64,000 nt of DNA, taken from NCBI GenBank assembly GCA_016219185.1, contig JACRBZ010000001.1, forward strand, positions 97,975-161,974, read 5' to 3'. This document shows positions 27,439 to 36,541 of the stretch, one piece after another (the stretch's first letter is position 1; each line of letters starts with the position of its first letter). Position numbers and translations under genes: made by a program. Below the pieces are notes generated by a model. It was not told where the DNA came from, did not search any database, and was given only the letters and a program-made list of their open reading frames with translations. The DNA is from Deltaproteobacteria bacterium (GTDB taxonomy: Bacteria; Desulfobacterota; Desulfobacteria; Desulfobacterales; Desulfatirhabdiaceae).

Positions 27439-29157
27439 TTAAAACAGGTTGTTGGAATTCATCAACAGGAAATGTTCCACGACAGCGCCAAGACTCAGCG
27501 CCGGCAGAAACGTAAGCGCCCCGACAAGAAGTATCGTTCCGACAAGAAGCAGCGTAAACGTCGGGCCGAATGCCGGAAAGCTGCCCGCGCTCTGGGGAAC
27601 GATTTTTTTACGCGCCAGATTCCCGGCAAGCGCCAGCACGGGAATGATGACAAAAAACCGTCCGCCGAGCATGGCAAGCCCCAGTGTCGTGTTGTACCAG
27701 GGGGTGTTGGCCGAAAGACCGGCAAATGCACTGCCATTGTTATTGATCGCGGAAGTGAATGCGTAAAGGATTTCACTGAAGCCGTGCGGGCCGCTGTTGT
27801 TTAAGCCCGCAATGCCCCACTGGCTGATCGTGGCCCAGGCGGTAAATCCGAGCAAAAGCGCCGCAGGTATCAAAATGGCAAGGGCCGCAACCTTGACATC
27901 AAAAGCTTCGATTTTCTTTCCCAGATACTCCGGCGTACGCCCGATCATCAGCCCCGCCAGAAAAATCGCCAGCACCACAAAGATCAACATTCCGTAAAGT
28001 CCCGAGCCAACCCCTCCGAACACCACCTCACCGAGTTGGATATTGAAAAGTGGAACCAGACCTCCCAACGGCGTGAAGGAATCGTGCATCGCATTGACCG
28101 CGCCGCAGGATGCATCGGTTGTAATGGTCGCAAACAAGGCTGAATTAAAGATCCCGAACCGGACTTCCTTTCCTTCCATGCTGCCGGAAACAGCATCAAC
28201 GCCGAGTGCCGTAAGGCGGGGATTGCCCTGAGATTCGGCCCACCAGCAAACCAGAACGCCCGCCAAAAAAAGCATGAACATGGCGGACCAGACTGACCAG
28301 CCATGCTTCTGGTTTTTCACCATCCGCCCCAGATAATAGGTGAGGCTGCTGGGAATTGCGAAAATCGCCAGCATCTGCAGAAAGTTTGAAAGCGGCGTCG
28401 GATTTTCATAAGGATGGGAGGCGTTGGCATTCATGAATCCACCGCCGTTGGTTCCCAGCATTTTTATGGCGACCTGAGAAGCGACCGGACCCTGCGCAAT
28501 GGATTGCACCGCGCCGGTATCGAGTGTTTTTGCCGCTGTATAAGACGAAAAATTCTGGATCATTCCCTGAGAAACCAGAAACACCGCAAGCAGCAGACAA
28601 ATGGGAAGATACAGGTAGAGGCACTGACGAATCAGATCCACCCAGAAATTGCCGATGCTTGCGATCTTGTCTCGGGAAATGCCGCGCACAAGCGCCGCGG
28701 CTACCGCGCATCCCACGGCAGCCGATGCAAAATTATGAAAGGTGAGTGCAACCATCTGGGAAAAATATGACATCGTGCTCTCGCCGCCATAGTTCTGCCA
28801 GTTTGTGTTCGTTGTGAAACTGGCACTCGTATTGAACGCCAGATCCGGCGAGACGGGCCCGAATCCTTGGGGATTGAGCGGCAGCAATTGCTGAAGCCTC
28901 AGTATGCCGTATGTAAACAGCATCCCGACAATGCTAAAGATCAGAAGGGAAACCGCGTAGCTTTTCCAGTCCTGTTCTTTTGAGGGATCGATGCCAAGGA
29001 ATCGATAAAGCAGCCGTTCAACGGGCTTTAAAACAGGATCCAAAAATGTCCTGGCGCCCGGATCGAACACTCGCACAAGGTAAAGGCCCAGAGGCTTTGT
29101 CAAAGCTGCCAGCGCTATAATGAAGACGGATAGTTGAAGCCAGCCTATCAGGTTCAT
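27439..29157 (-). CDS. kdpA: Potassium-transporting ATPase KdpA channel-like subunit
   Basis: KdpA binds and conducts K+ within the KdpFABC pump. ATG 29157 (MNLIGWLQLSVF) is preceded by AAAAGGAG and gives about 572 residues with multiple membrane helices. Selectivity-filter-like stretches are visible (TSASFTTNTNWQNYGGE; LGTNGGGFMNANASHPYENP). Kdp is the high-affinity, inducible K+ uptake system. It follows kdpF after 13 bases. Confidence 0.97.
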   Translation of the reverse strand: MNLIGWLQLSVFIIALAALTKPLGLYLVRVFDPGARTFLDPVLKPVERLLYRFLGIDPSKEQDWKSYAVSLLIFSIVGMLFTYGILRLQQLLPLNPQGFGPVSPDLAFNTSASFTTNTNWQNYGGESTMSYFSQMVALTFHNFASAAVGCAVAAALVRGISRDKIASIGNFWVDLIRQCLYLYLPICLLLAVFLVSQGMIQNFSSYTAAKTLDTGAVQSIAQGPVASQVAIKMLGTNGGGFMNANASHPYENPTPLSNFLQMLAIFAIPSSLTYYLGRMVKNQKHGWSVWSAMFMLFLAGVLVCWWAESQGNPRLTALGVDAVSGSMEGKEVRFGIFNSALFATITTDASCGAVNAMHDSFTPLGGLVPLFNIQLGEVVFGGVGSGLYGMLIFVVLAIFLAGLMIGRTPEYLGKKIEAFDVKVAALAILIPAALLLGFTAWATISQWGIAGLNNSGPHGFSEILYAFTSAINNNGSAFAGLSANTPWYNTTLGLAMLGGRFFVIIPVLALAGNLARKKIVPQSAGSFPAFGPTFTLLLVGTILLVGALTFLPALSLGAVVEHFLLMNSNNLF

Positions 29158-29170
29158 AAATACTCCTTTT

Positions 29171-29254
29171 TCAGAATTTATCAGGCCGCAAAAGCGCCGC
29201 AAAGAGATAGACGATCAGACAAACAGCCACGACACCCACAAGAATATCTTCCAT
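29171..29254 (-). CDS. kdpF: KdpF small membrane subunit
   Basis: A 27-residue single-span peptide (MEDILVGVVAVCLIVYLFAA...) ends 13 bases before kdpA, with a GAGGAGA site upstream. The length, single helix and terminal LLRPDKF fit KdpF, which stabilises the KdpABC complex. Its start overlaps the stop of the small gene upstream (TGATG). Confidence 0.85.
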   Translation of the reverse strand: MEDILVGVVAVCLIVYLFAALLRPDKF

Positions 29255-29340
29255 CACGGTTTCTCCTCGGATAGGAAAACAACATAAACAGCGCACAGCA
29301 CAAAGAACAGCACTGTGATAACGACATAGGCAGCATCCAT
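29254..29340 (-). CDS. Second small single-TM peptide at the head of the kdp operon
   Basis: A 28-residue ORF (MDAAYVVITVLFFVLCAVYV...) with a near-ideal AAAGGAG site. It consists of one hydrophobic helix and a charged end (SEEKP). Its stop codon overlaps the kdpF start. Small ORFs of this kind occur ahead of kdpF in some other genomes as far as I recall. It may be an additional Kdp subunit or a coupling ORF. Confidence 0.65.
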   Translation of the reverse strand: MDAAYVVITVLFFVLCAVYVVFLSEEKP

Positions 29341-29366
29341 CTGAATCTCCTTTAACAAGTCATGTA

Positions 29367-29403
29367 AAAAGGCTGAAGAATTTGAAACAACCTTCAGCCT
29401 TTT
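29367..29403 (-). terminator. Terminator or attenuator between the sensor kinase gene and kdp
   Basis: AAAAGGCTGAAG at 29367-29378 and CTTCAGCCTTTT at 29392-29403 form a 12-bp stem with a U-rich 3' side on the minus strand, right after the kinase gene and 27 bases before the kdp ribosome binding site. No promoter is visible in the 77-base gap, so kdp may depend on read-through or on a promoter within the kinase gene. Confidence 0.75.
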
Positions 29404-29417
29404 CAGCCTTTTACGGG

Positions 29418-31232
29418 TTAAATGACAGCTTGCAACGTAAACGAAAACCGGGCACCTTTTCCCACCTGACTCGCGACATCAATATGCCCGCCGTGTGCTT
29501 CGACAATTTCTCTGGCAATGGCAAGACCCAGCCCGGTGTCGCTTCGATGTTCCTGTTCCGGCACACGAAAAAATTTTTCAAAGATATGCGGCAGGTATTC
29601 TTCCGGAATACCCGAGCCCGTATCCTCAACGATAAATCGGACCACATGCTCCTCGGATTGAGCGGTTACACTCACCCGACCGCCTGCGGATGTGTGCTTA
29701 AGCGCATTGCTGAGCAGATTTTCAAATACATATAGAAGACGCAGCTCGTCAGCCATAACCGGAGGCGTACCCAGTGGCACGTCAACCGCCAGAGTGACCC
29801 CGCGATCCATAAAAGCGGTTCGCATCTCATCAACGGGCTTCAAAACCAGATGTTCGGCATCCACGGGATGAAGTTGCATCCGGGATTGCCCCGATTCCAT
29901 TCGGCTGATATCCAGCAGGTTTTCAATGATCCGGTAAAGCCGGTCGCTGTCTTCACGCGCCGTAGCCAGAATTTCCGTCTGTTTGGGCGTCAGCGGGCCA
30001 AGTTTGTCGCTTAACAACAAATGCATCGCCAGCCGAATGGAAGTGAGCGGCGTTTTAAGCTGATGCGAAACCGTTGAAATCAATCCGCGCTTCAATTCAT
30101 CCAACTGGCGCATGCACGTGAAATCCCTGAGAACGAGCGTCACGCCGGCCAATCGGTTCTCATTGTCAAGAATCGGAATGGCTTCCGGCATAAAAAAACG
30201 CTCCTCGCCATCCTGAAAGACTTGAATAATCGCGTCCGGGTCTTTGGACCGACTGGAGCGCAAGTCGCTGGTTGCGCGCGAGAAAATTTCCTTGATTTTC
30301 TCGTTTCCCGACGCATCGACCGTGGCTTCAGGCTTCAGACCAAACAGCCTTTGAGCCGCATCATTAGCCAGCTCGATTTCTCCGTTCGGGCTGCAGATGG
30401 CAACCGCATCGGAAAGACTTTCGAGTGCCAGTTGCGTGGAATGCTGCGTGCGCAGCAAACGCGCGTGATCTTTTCGCCGCAATTTGCGCAGGCTGAGGGC
30501 CATTTCATTAAACGCTTCAGCCAGTTGCCCCATCTCGTCCTGTGAATGCACGTTGACCACAAGATCCAGATTCCCCTGTTGAATTTCTTGCACGGAGCGT
30601 GTCAGACCGGCAATGGGTCGAAAGATGGACGGCCAGATCAAAGCGATGAAGACAACCCCCAGCGCAAAGCCCGAGAACACCAGAAACAACAGAGTCCGCC
30701 GGGTCTCAAGGGCGCGAAGGCGCGTCTGTCCATCTACGGCAACCATATTATTCAGGTTCAGATCAATGATTTTCTGAGCCGTATCGCGGAGTTCATCCGA
30801 TCTGATCAGGAGACGATCGCGAAAGAAATCCAGTCGTGCGACTTCCGAATCCAATGGCTTCAAAAAGCTTACGAATTCCTCCCGGTAAGTCTTCCACTGT
30901 TCGGTCATGAGATCGGTCAATGCCTGCTCTCCAAAAACGGTCACATTCTTTTGCTGAAATTCAAGGCCGTTTTCAAAAGCAAGGAAGACGGCTTCGCTCC
31001 GGGAATGTACGTCCTGCGGCATTTTCCAGAGGGATGTCATTGCGATCCGATCCAGTCTTTCGACGGCGCCCTTCATTTTATAGCAGGCGACCACACTGTC
31101 ATAGTTCTCCCGAAGAATCCTTTCTATGGATTTACTGAAATCATTCGAAGTACGAATGCTCATCATGCCGACGACCAGCAAAATCGCCAACAGACCGCAG
31201 AAACCGATGATTAATTTGGTCTTCAGGCTCAT
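29418..31232 (-). CDS. Membrane sensor histidine kinase (KinB-like: 4HB sensor, HAMP, PAS, HisKA, HATPase)
   Basis: The 604-residue kinase has membrane helices at about 7-27 and 181-203 flanking a helical periplasmic domain. A HAMP domain (RPIAGLTRSVQEIQQGNLDL), a PAS domain (about 260-370), the phospho-acceptor H-box STVSHQLKTPLTSI and the ATPase motifs NLLSNALKHT, DTGSGIP and TGLGLAI follow. The architecture resembles Pseudomonas KinB, which pairs with the NtrC-type AlgB. Here too an NtrC-type regulator gene is next to it. It probably replaces the missing kinase half of KdpD. A sigma-54 promoter precedes it. Confidence 0.93.
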   Translation of the reverse strand: MSLKTKLIIGFCGLLAILLVVGMMSIRTSNDFSKSIERILRENYDSVVACYKMKGAVERLDRIAMTSLWKMPQDVHSRSEAVFLAFENGLEFQQKNVTVFGEQALTDLMTEQWKTYREEFVSFLKPLDSEVARLDFFRDRLLIRSDELRDTAQKIIDLNLNNMVAVDGQTRLRALETRRTLLFLVFSGFALGVVFIALIWPSIFRPIAGLTRSVQEIQQGNLDLVVNVHSQDEMGQLAEAFNEMALSLRKLRRKDHARLLRTQHSTQLALESLSDAVAICSPNGEIELANDAAQRLFGLKPEATVDASGNEKIKEIFSRATSDLRSSRSKDPDAIIQVFQDGEERFFMPEAIPILDNENRLAGVTLVLRDFTCMRQLDELKRGLISTVSHQLKTPLTSIRLAMHLLLSDKLGPLTPKQTEILATAREDSDRLYRIIENLLDISRMESGQSRMQLHPVDAEHLVLKPVDEMRTAFMDRGVTLAVDVPLGTPPVMADELRLLYVFENLLSNALKHTSAGGRVSVTAQSEEHVVRFIVEDTGSGIPEEYLPHIFEKFFRVPEQEHRSDTGLGLAIAREIVEAHGGHIDVASQVGKGARFSFTLQAVI

Positions 31233-31273
31233 CGTTGTTATCTCTCCTTCATGGGGATATCAGACATGGAAGA

Positions 31274-31289
31274 TGCAAGCCAGGTGCCA
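31274..31289 (-). promoter_or_regulatory. Sigma-54 promoter upstream of the sensor kinase gene
   Basis: On the minus strand TGGCAC-CTGGC-TTGCA fits the sigma-54 consensus (TGGCAC-N5-TTGCA) perfectly, 42 bases before the kinase start codon. The regulator encoded immediately upstream carries the sigma-54-contacting GAFTGA motif, so it may activate this promoter. Confidence 0.8.
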
Positions 31290-31441
31290 GCAAGAAACAA
31301 CAATTAAAACTATTTATTATCAAGTGGTTATATTACAGAACACATGACACGTCAGCGGTGGGGATTTCAAATTTCAGGAAACGGCATTGGGGGACATTGC
31401 AAAATGAAATGGTTCGTAAAGCCGGGAAGACAGGCTGAGTT

Positions 31442-32800
31442 TTATATACCGTATTGCTTCCGGCGCCGCCAGAGCGTCACCGAATCCATGCCCAGTATTT
31501 TGGCAGCCTCCTCAAAAGATTTTGTGGATGCCAGGATGCGGCGGATATGGAGTTCTTCGATTTTTTCAAGCGAAACCCGATCTCCGACATTGGGTATCGG
31601 CTCAGTCGGTTTCATCCGCATCGGTAAATGCGCGGCATGGATGTCTTCTCCGTTTGAGAGAAGAACCGCACGCTCCAGGATGTTGCGCAGTTCGCGAACA
31701 TTGCCGGGCCATTCATAACCCTTGAGCGCATCACGCGCATCATCCGTCAGATGCAGAATTCCCCGGTGGTTTTGCCTGGCAAAAAAAACCAGCAGATTTT
31801 CGGCAAGCGGAAGGATGTCTTCATTGCGTTCACGTAGCGGCGGGACGACAATTTCCAGAACATTCAGCCGATAAAAGAGATCTTCACGAAACCTGCCGTC
31901 CCTTACAGCCGCCTCAAGATTCACGTTTGTCGCCGCGATCACCCGGACATCGGCTCTGCGTGTTACCACATCCCCCACCCGCTCATAGGCTTTCTCCTGA
32001 AGAAACCGCAGCAGCTTGGGTTGGATCGGCAGAGGCAAATCTCCGATTTCATCCAGAAAAAGCGTTCCCCCTTCGCAGGCCGCGATCCGCCCCGGGGCGT
32101 CTCGCGATGCTCCGGTGAATGCGCCTTTCACATGTCCGAAAAGCTCGCTTTCGAGAAGTTCCAGAGACAGCGACGGACAAGAGACAACGCCAAAGGGCTT
32201 TGCGGCGCGCCGGCTCCAGGAATGAACGGCGCGCGCCAGAAGCGTCTTGCCCGTTCCGCTTTCACCGCAGATAAGAATCGTTACGTCGCTGTCCGCCACC
32301 TGACGCGCCATTGCCAGGGTTCGCTGCATGACCGGACTCGGACAAACAAAATTCGCTTCCGGAACTTCTGCGTTCAAAGCACCTTGCAGCGCTTCCACCT
32401 TTTGCTCCAACAATCGCACTTCGGAAACTTTCTGCACCAAGAGGGTGACATGATCATGGGTGAAAGGTTTTGAAAGATAATCAAATGCGCCGCGCCGCAT
32501 GGCTTCAACAGCAGAATCAATTGAGGCATAAGCCGTGATCACAACGATTTTCATCCAGGGGCATGCAGCCAGCAGGACCGGAATCAGTTCCATCCCGGAT
32601 TCCGCTCCAAGCCTCAGATCAACAAACGCCAGATCGAAAAAACGCCGCTTTGATTCGAACAGGGCATCTCTGGAATTTCCGACAGCCGCGACCTGATGCC
32701 CTTCGGCCTCCAGCGCCATGGACAGCACCTTTCGGATATTCGGCTCGTCATCCACAACAAGGATGGCAAGGTGCTTCCCGATTTTTTCAGAGAGTACCAT
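31442..32800 (-). CDS. NtrC-family sigma-54-dependent response regulator
   Basis: The 452-residue protein has a receiver domain (VVDDEPN; phospho-acceptor in [10 protein letters not shown] in YLSKPF), a sigma-54 AAA+ domain with GESGTGKT Walker A and GAFTGA motifs, and a C-terminal Fis-type HTH ([22 protein letters not shown]). It activates sigma-54 promoters after phosphorylation. It precedes the KinB-like kinase gene by 209 bases and replaces the usual OmpR-type KdpE of Kdp loci. No strong ribosome binding site is visible before the ATG. Confidence 0.95.
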   Translation of the reverse strand: MVLSEKIGKHLAILVVDDEPNIRKVLSMALEAEGHQVAAVGNSRDALFESKRRFFDLAFVDLRLGAESGMELIPVLLAACPWMKIVVITAYASIDSAVEAMRRGAFDYLSKPFTHDHVTLLVQKVSEVRLLEQKVEALQGALNAEVPEANFVCPSPVMQRTLAMARQVADSDVTILICGESGTGKTLLARAVHSWSRRAAKPFGVVSCPSLSLELLESELFGHVKGAFTGASRDAPGRIAACEGGTLFLDEIGDLPLPIQPKLLRFLQEKAYERVGDVVTRRADVRVIAATNVNLEAAVRDGRFREDLFYRLNVLEIVVPPLRERNEDILPLAENLLVFFARQNHRGILHLTDDARDALKGYEWPGNVRELRNILERAVLLSNGEDIHAAHLPMRMKPTEPIPNVGDRVSLEKIEELHIRRILASTKSFEEAAKILGMDSVTLWRRRKQYGI

Positions 32801-32873
32801 TCCAGATTCTGTTATGATTTTATCTGCCTTTCGTCAGTAACAACACATCAATGTCATTGACTTAAAGAAAAAT

Positions 32874-32911
32874 TCCCCCCAAGTCTCCCCATCCCTTTTC
32901 CAAAGGGGGAC
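32874..32911. repeat. REP-like short repeat with inverted C/G runs
   Basis: The stretch with CCCCCC, CCCATCCCTTTTCC and AAAGGGGGA can form a hairpin and resembles the widely scattered CCCCTTT/AAAGGGG repeats of many bacterial genomes. It lies in the 135-base gap between the 4HB protein gene and the regulator gene, and could terminate minus-strand transcription. Confidence 0.4.
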
Positions 32912-32935
32912 TATAACGGTTGATGACCTGTTGAC

Positions 32936-33865
32936 TTATCTTGTTGCTTTATAAACCTTGCTCTGAATGGCTTTCTCGAGAGCTTCCAGAGCATCCTGGC
33001 ACTGAATGGTGACGTTGCGTTTTTGCCCCAGAGACAAGGCAAGTGAGCGTACATTGCTGTTCTGGCGTGACAGTTTCATCACTTCCGTGTTGATCCGCCA
33101 GAACTCGGAATAGGCCGCTTTCGCCGCTTCAATCAGCGGCTTGCTTTTCGGATTCATCATAAACGACAGGGCGTCCAAAGACTGATTGACCAGCGCATCC
33201 TGTGTCTGAATCGTAGCCTCGATTTCGTCCATTTTCTCCTGCCGGCTCTCGGCAATGTGGGGGGATTGAAGTGCATGAATCTTGAGCGCTGAGATCAGCG
33301 TCCGCTGCGACAATTTTTCAATTCTGCAAGATTTGTCGCTTGCAACACCGGTGGTCATCAGGGCATCAAGGGACTCCTCCAATTGCTTTATGGCTTTCTG
33401 TGCCGAATCAAAAGAAAGCTCATATGCCTTCAGGTTCGTGTTCAGAACGGACAGCGGCAACAATTCCTGGTCTATTTGCCGGAATTTTTCCCAGCATGCG
33501 CTGAATTCCCGGAAGAGATCCACTTCACGACCCATTTTTTCCGCTTCAACCAGCACGCCAAGTTCGGCCCTGGCATCTTCCACGGCAGCGGAAAGCCCTA
33601 ATGCCTGATCGGCATAAACGCGAGATGCCTCATCGGTGTCAGCCAGGACAGCGCTTTTTTCCGCCTCGACAGATGCATTCAGGTTTACCCGCATCTCGGA
33701 CACCAGCCGAACTTTTTTGACATCATTGATAAAGACCGGTTCAAACAGAATATCCGCCATTTTCGGTTTGAAGTATAAAAGCCATGCAACGAAGACCAAA
33801 AACGCAATCAAAGCGGCGACAATGACTATGGTTCCCATACTTTTGCCAGCATGTTTCGATTTCAT
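32936..33865 (-). CDS. Single-span protein with extended helical periplasmic domain (4HB-like), unknown
   Basis: The 309-residue protein has one membrane helix near the N-terminus (about 11-31, IVIVAALIAFLVFVAWLLYF). The remainder is a long helical, Glu/Lys/Ala-rich domain without a second clear membrane helix or an enzymatic domain. It resembles the sensor halves of the two other four-helix proteins of this locus. It sits between the KimA-like transporter and the NtrC-type regulator. It might act as a periplasmic accessory sensor. Function unknown. Confidence 0.65.
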   Translation of the reverse strand: MKSKHAGKSMGTIVIVAALIAFLVFVAWLLYFKPKMADILFEPVFINDVKKVRLVSEMRVNLNASVEAEKSAVLADTDEASRVYADQALGLSAAVEDARAELGVLVEAEKMGREVDLFREFSACWEKFRQIDQELLPLSVLNTNLKAYELSFDSAQKAIKQLEESLDALMTTGVASDKSCRIEKLSQRTLISALKIHALQSPHIAESRQEKMDEIEATIQTQDALVNQSLDALSFMMNPKSKPLIEAAKAAYSEFWRINTEVMKLSRQNSNVRSLALSLGQKRNVTIQCQDALEALEKAIQSKVYKATR

Positions 33866-33983
33866 ATCCGCTTATCCCCTGTTGTTACGGCAGCAGTTTT
33901 TATGTCGGTCAATATCAGATCCGCGTATTGATTATGAAGGCTACCATACCATATTGCACTAAAAAGCCAATGCGTAATTTCAT

Positions 33984-35966
33984 CTAAATTCTCATTCGTA
34001 TCGGCAGGATAACGGTGGTGATCCCATCCCACTGCAAGCGGCGCTGGATGGCAAAGGCTGTCTCATTGTGCAGCATTCTGTGATAGAATTTTTCCAGCCG
34101 GAAGGTGATCTGCCCGGTGAAAACGGTGGACCGGGGATACTCGGCAACAATTGTCTTGCACAAGCTCATGGCGCTTTCCACCACATCCGTTCCCGTTTCC
34201 ATGCGATAGTCGGCGGCAAAGCCCAGTTTTCTGGCCAGCTTCACGTATTTTTCAAGTCCGCTCCTCACCGATTGCTCCAGGACTTCGACTTCTTCGGCGC
34301 CCTTGAACGAACCGGAATCAATGACAGCAACGGATACGAAAACGATGTTCTTGTAGATCTTGGGAAAAGTGGTGAGAATGGACAGCAGGGTGTGAACACC
34401 AAACCCGCTGTAACCCGAAACAAGCTGAATGGCGGTCAGATCTTTTGGATTCAGCGGAGCGCTATTGGGGGGACCGGATACGGGAAAATCCAGCAGCGTC
34501 TTATCCAGCTCCGCAATGCTGCTTCGTACGTCCTGATAATGATTGCGAATGAGATAACAAACGCCGATGACTACAGAGGTGATCAGAAGCGTCATCCAGC
34601 CGCCTTCCGTAAATTTTTCAACGGTGGTGATCACCAGAATGGTGGCGCAAAGGGCAAGTCCGAGGAGATGAACGCTCAAATGACGCATCCATTTGGAATC
34701 TTCCTTTCTGCGTTGAATGTAGAACCGGGACATTCCGAGCTGAGAGAAGGAAAACGTCACAAAAACGTTGATGGAATACATGATAACCAGCGCCGATACC
34801 GAACCGGAAGTATAGAGCAGCAACGCGATGGCCGATGCACCCATTAGAACGATGCCGTTTCGCATGGTCAACCGTTCGGATAGAGCCGCAAACCTATGGG
34901 GGAACCAAGAATCCACCGCCATGTTCGCCATCACCCGAGGTCCATCCACAAACCCGGCTTGCGCCGCAACCAGAAGCAAAGCCCCTTCGGAAAAAATCGT
35001 GATAAATGCAATCGCCTTTCCCATTCCCCAGCCGGCAAACAGGTTATCGGCAATAACGGCATTCAACGTCTTGCCTTCCACGGGCTTTACATCCAGAAGC
35101 GCATAACACAGAAACAGCACGCCCGCAGTGAATGCAAGGGAGCCCGCCATATAAGCCATTGTCCGTTTACCGGTCTGCACCCGCGGTTCCCGCATGATCT
35201 GCATGCCGTTGGAAACCGCCTCGATGCCGGTATACGTTCCTCCCCCCAGTGAATAGGCCCGCAAGAACAGCATGAGAATACCGATGAAGCCGATGGCTGA
35301 AATATCTTGTTGAATGCCGGCCTGAAAACTGTCGGCCAAGGGGGCAAAGCGATCTGTATGGGTAAAGAGGCTATCGAGTAACATCACCAGATGGGTGACG
35401 ACAAAGACCGCAAAAATCGGCGCCATGACCACGATGGACTCTTTAACACCGCGAATGTTCAAAATAATCAGCATCACGCACAGGAAACAGGCAACAGGAA
35501 CCTTGTGGTGGTGGAAGCTCAGCGGAAGATAACTGAAAAGCGCATCCACACAGGCAGCAATGGAAATGGTGATGGTCAGCACATAATCCACCAGAAGGGC
35601 GCTGCCTGAGATGACGCCGGCTTTTTCTCCCAGCATATGGGTGGCGACGATATACCCCCCGCCGCCATGCGGAAAATGCTCGATGATCCGGGAATATGCG
35701 TATGAGATGATGAAAACCGTCAGGGCTGTTGCCAGACCCAACAGAACGGCCAGATACGTGTGGGTGCCAAGTGCGCGATAAGCCTCTTCGGGGCCGTAGG
35801 AAGAAGAGGAAAGCCCGTCTGCGCCTAGCCCTATCCACGCCAGAACCGGGATAAGCGACATTTTATGAAAAATATTGGGGTCTTTTACCTGTTTGGGCGC
35901 CCCGATGACCGCATGCAGAATTTTTTTGATGACATTTTCTTCCGATTGGCTGTTACCCGAAGCCAT
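33984..35966 (-). CDS. KimA-like APC-superfamily potassium transporter
   Basis: The 660-residue membrane protein has about 12 helices and the N-terminal signature LGADGLSSSSYGPEEAYRALG shared with the KimA (YdaO) group of K+ importers. A cytoplasmic C-terminal domain of about 190 residues follows. KimA takes up K+ and in Bacillus is controlled by a c-di-AMP riboswitch. The same riboswitch type precedes this gene, which strongly supports the K+ transport role over a general amino-acid permease. It lies beside Kdp and Kup genes. Confidence 0.87.
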   Translation of the reverse strand: MASGNSQSEENVIKKILHAVIGAPKQVKDPNIFHKMSLIPVLAWIGLGADGLSSSSYGPEEAYRALGTHTYLAVLLGLATALTVFIISYAYSRIIEHFPHGGGGYIVATHMLGEKAGVISGSALLVDYVLTITISIAACVDALFSYLPLSFHHHKVPVACFLCVMLIILNIRGVKESIVVMAPIFAVFVVTHLVMLLDSLFTHTDRFAPLADSFQAGIQQDISAIGFIGILMLFLRAYSLGGGTYTGIEAVSNGMQIMREPRVQTGKRTMAYMAGSLAFTAGVLFLCYALLDVKPVEGKTLNAVIADNLFAGWGMGKAIAFITIFSEGALLLVAAQAGFVDGPRVMANMAVDSWFPHRFAALSERLTMRNGIVLMGASAIALLLYTSGSVSALVIMYSINVFVTFSFSQLGMSRFYIQRRKEDSKWMRHLSVHLLGLALCATILVITTVEKFTEGGWMTLLITSVVIGVCYLIRNHYQDVRSSIAELDKTLLDFPVSGPPNSAPLNPKDLTAIQLVSGYSGFGVHTLLSILTTFPKIYKNIVFVSVAVIDSGSFKGAEEVEVLEQSVRSGLEKYVKLARKLGFAADYRMETGTDVVESAMSLCKTIVAEYPRSTVFTGQITFRLEKFYHRMLHNETAFAIQRRLQWDGITTVILPIRMRI

Positions 35967-36004
35967 ACATCCTCCTCGACAAATGATTATTCACTGGGCT
36001 TAAA

Positions 36005-36041
36005 CGCAAAAAAGCCGTCGGCGCAAGACCGGCGGCTTTTT
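36005..36041 (-). terminator. Terminator of the c-di-AMP riboswitch
   Basis: AAAAAGCCGCCGGTC / GCGCCGACGGCTTTTTT on the minus strand forms a strong GC hairpin with a T run. It lies between the ydaO aptamer and the KimA-like start codon and is the likely expression platform. Confidence 0.88.
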
Positions 36042-36049
36042 AAAACGCT

Positions 36050-36180
36050 GTCAGTTGCCCTTTCAAATGCCTACGAGGTTAGCTGCCGGGCTCGGGCCTG
36101 AAAGTGCCCTATCCAAAAAAGGAATTCGCCCCGATAAACCTGGGTCCCCCGCATCCGTTCACAGAACGAATCTTGGCTGC
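36050..36180 (-). promoter_or_regulatory. c-di-AMP riboswitch (ydaO-yuaA type)
   Basis: The minus strand shows the conserved ydaO-type blocks in order: GGGGGACCCAGG, TATCGGGGCGAAT, GGATAGGG, CCCGAGCCCGGCAGC and TAACCTCGTAGGCATT. It is followed by an intrinsic terminator and then the KimA-like K+ transporter gene. c-di-AMP binding is expected to favour termination and so reduce K+ import. The call is from memory of the motif and was not scored with a covariance model. Confidence 0.92.
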
Positions 36181-36198
36181 ATATTTATTATTTACAAT

Positions 36199-36226
36199 AT
36201 TGTATCCCTTTTAATTTTCCTGTCAA
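36199..36226 (-). promoter_or_regulatory. Promoter of the riboswitch-KimA-like transcript
   Basis: On the minus strand TTGACA (36226-36221) and TACAAT (36204-36199) are 16 bases apart, just upstream of the riboswitch. Transcription would start near 36192 and run through the aptamer. Confidence 0.7.
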
Positions 36227-36411
36227 GAAAATGTTGCCGTACGGCCAAGGTAACCGCATGGGTGATCTGCCCGAACGCTGCGAAGTCCTGCGGCGCTTTT
36301 CCTTTTTTAGATAGAGCTATATCTAACCAAAATTCCATGAAACTTGATAGGGCACCGCTCATAACATTGCCAATTCAAATGCGATTGCCCTGTCGAGCAT
36401 GTTTCAGACCA

Positions 36412-36440
36412 TTGACCTGTTTCCGGATTGTTGTTATAGT
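36412..36440 (+). promoter_or_regulatory. Promoter of kup
   Basis: TTGACC at 36412-36417 and TATAGT at 36435-36440 with a 17-base spacer form a good sigma-70 promoter. The transcript would begin near 36447 and carry a leader of about 165 bases that includes a terminator before kup. Confidence 0.7.
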
Positions 36441-36487
36441 AACTTGGAGTTCAAGAAGTGCTGCCATCAGTTTTTCTTGCTCACCAC

Positions 36488-36541
36488 CTCCACTGAAAAT
36501 CCCATAAACCGGCTTCTTCCATTTCAGTGGAGGTTTTTTTT
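36488..36541 (+). terminator. Leader terminator (attenuator) upstream of kup
   Basis: CTCCACTGAAA and TTTCAGTGGAG pair almost perfectly around a 22-base loop and are followed by seven T. It sits between the kup promoter and the kup start, so full-length transcripts require read-through. The loop sequence ATCCCAT could pair with ATGGGAT just downstream of the T run. Confidence 0.85.
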
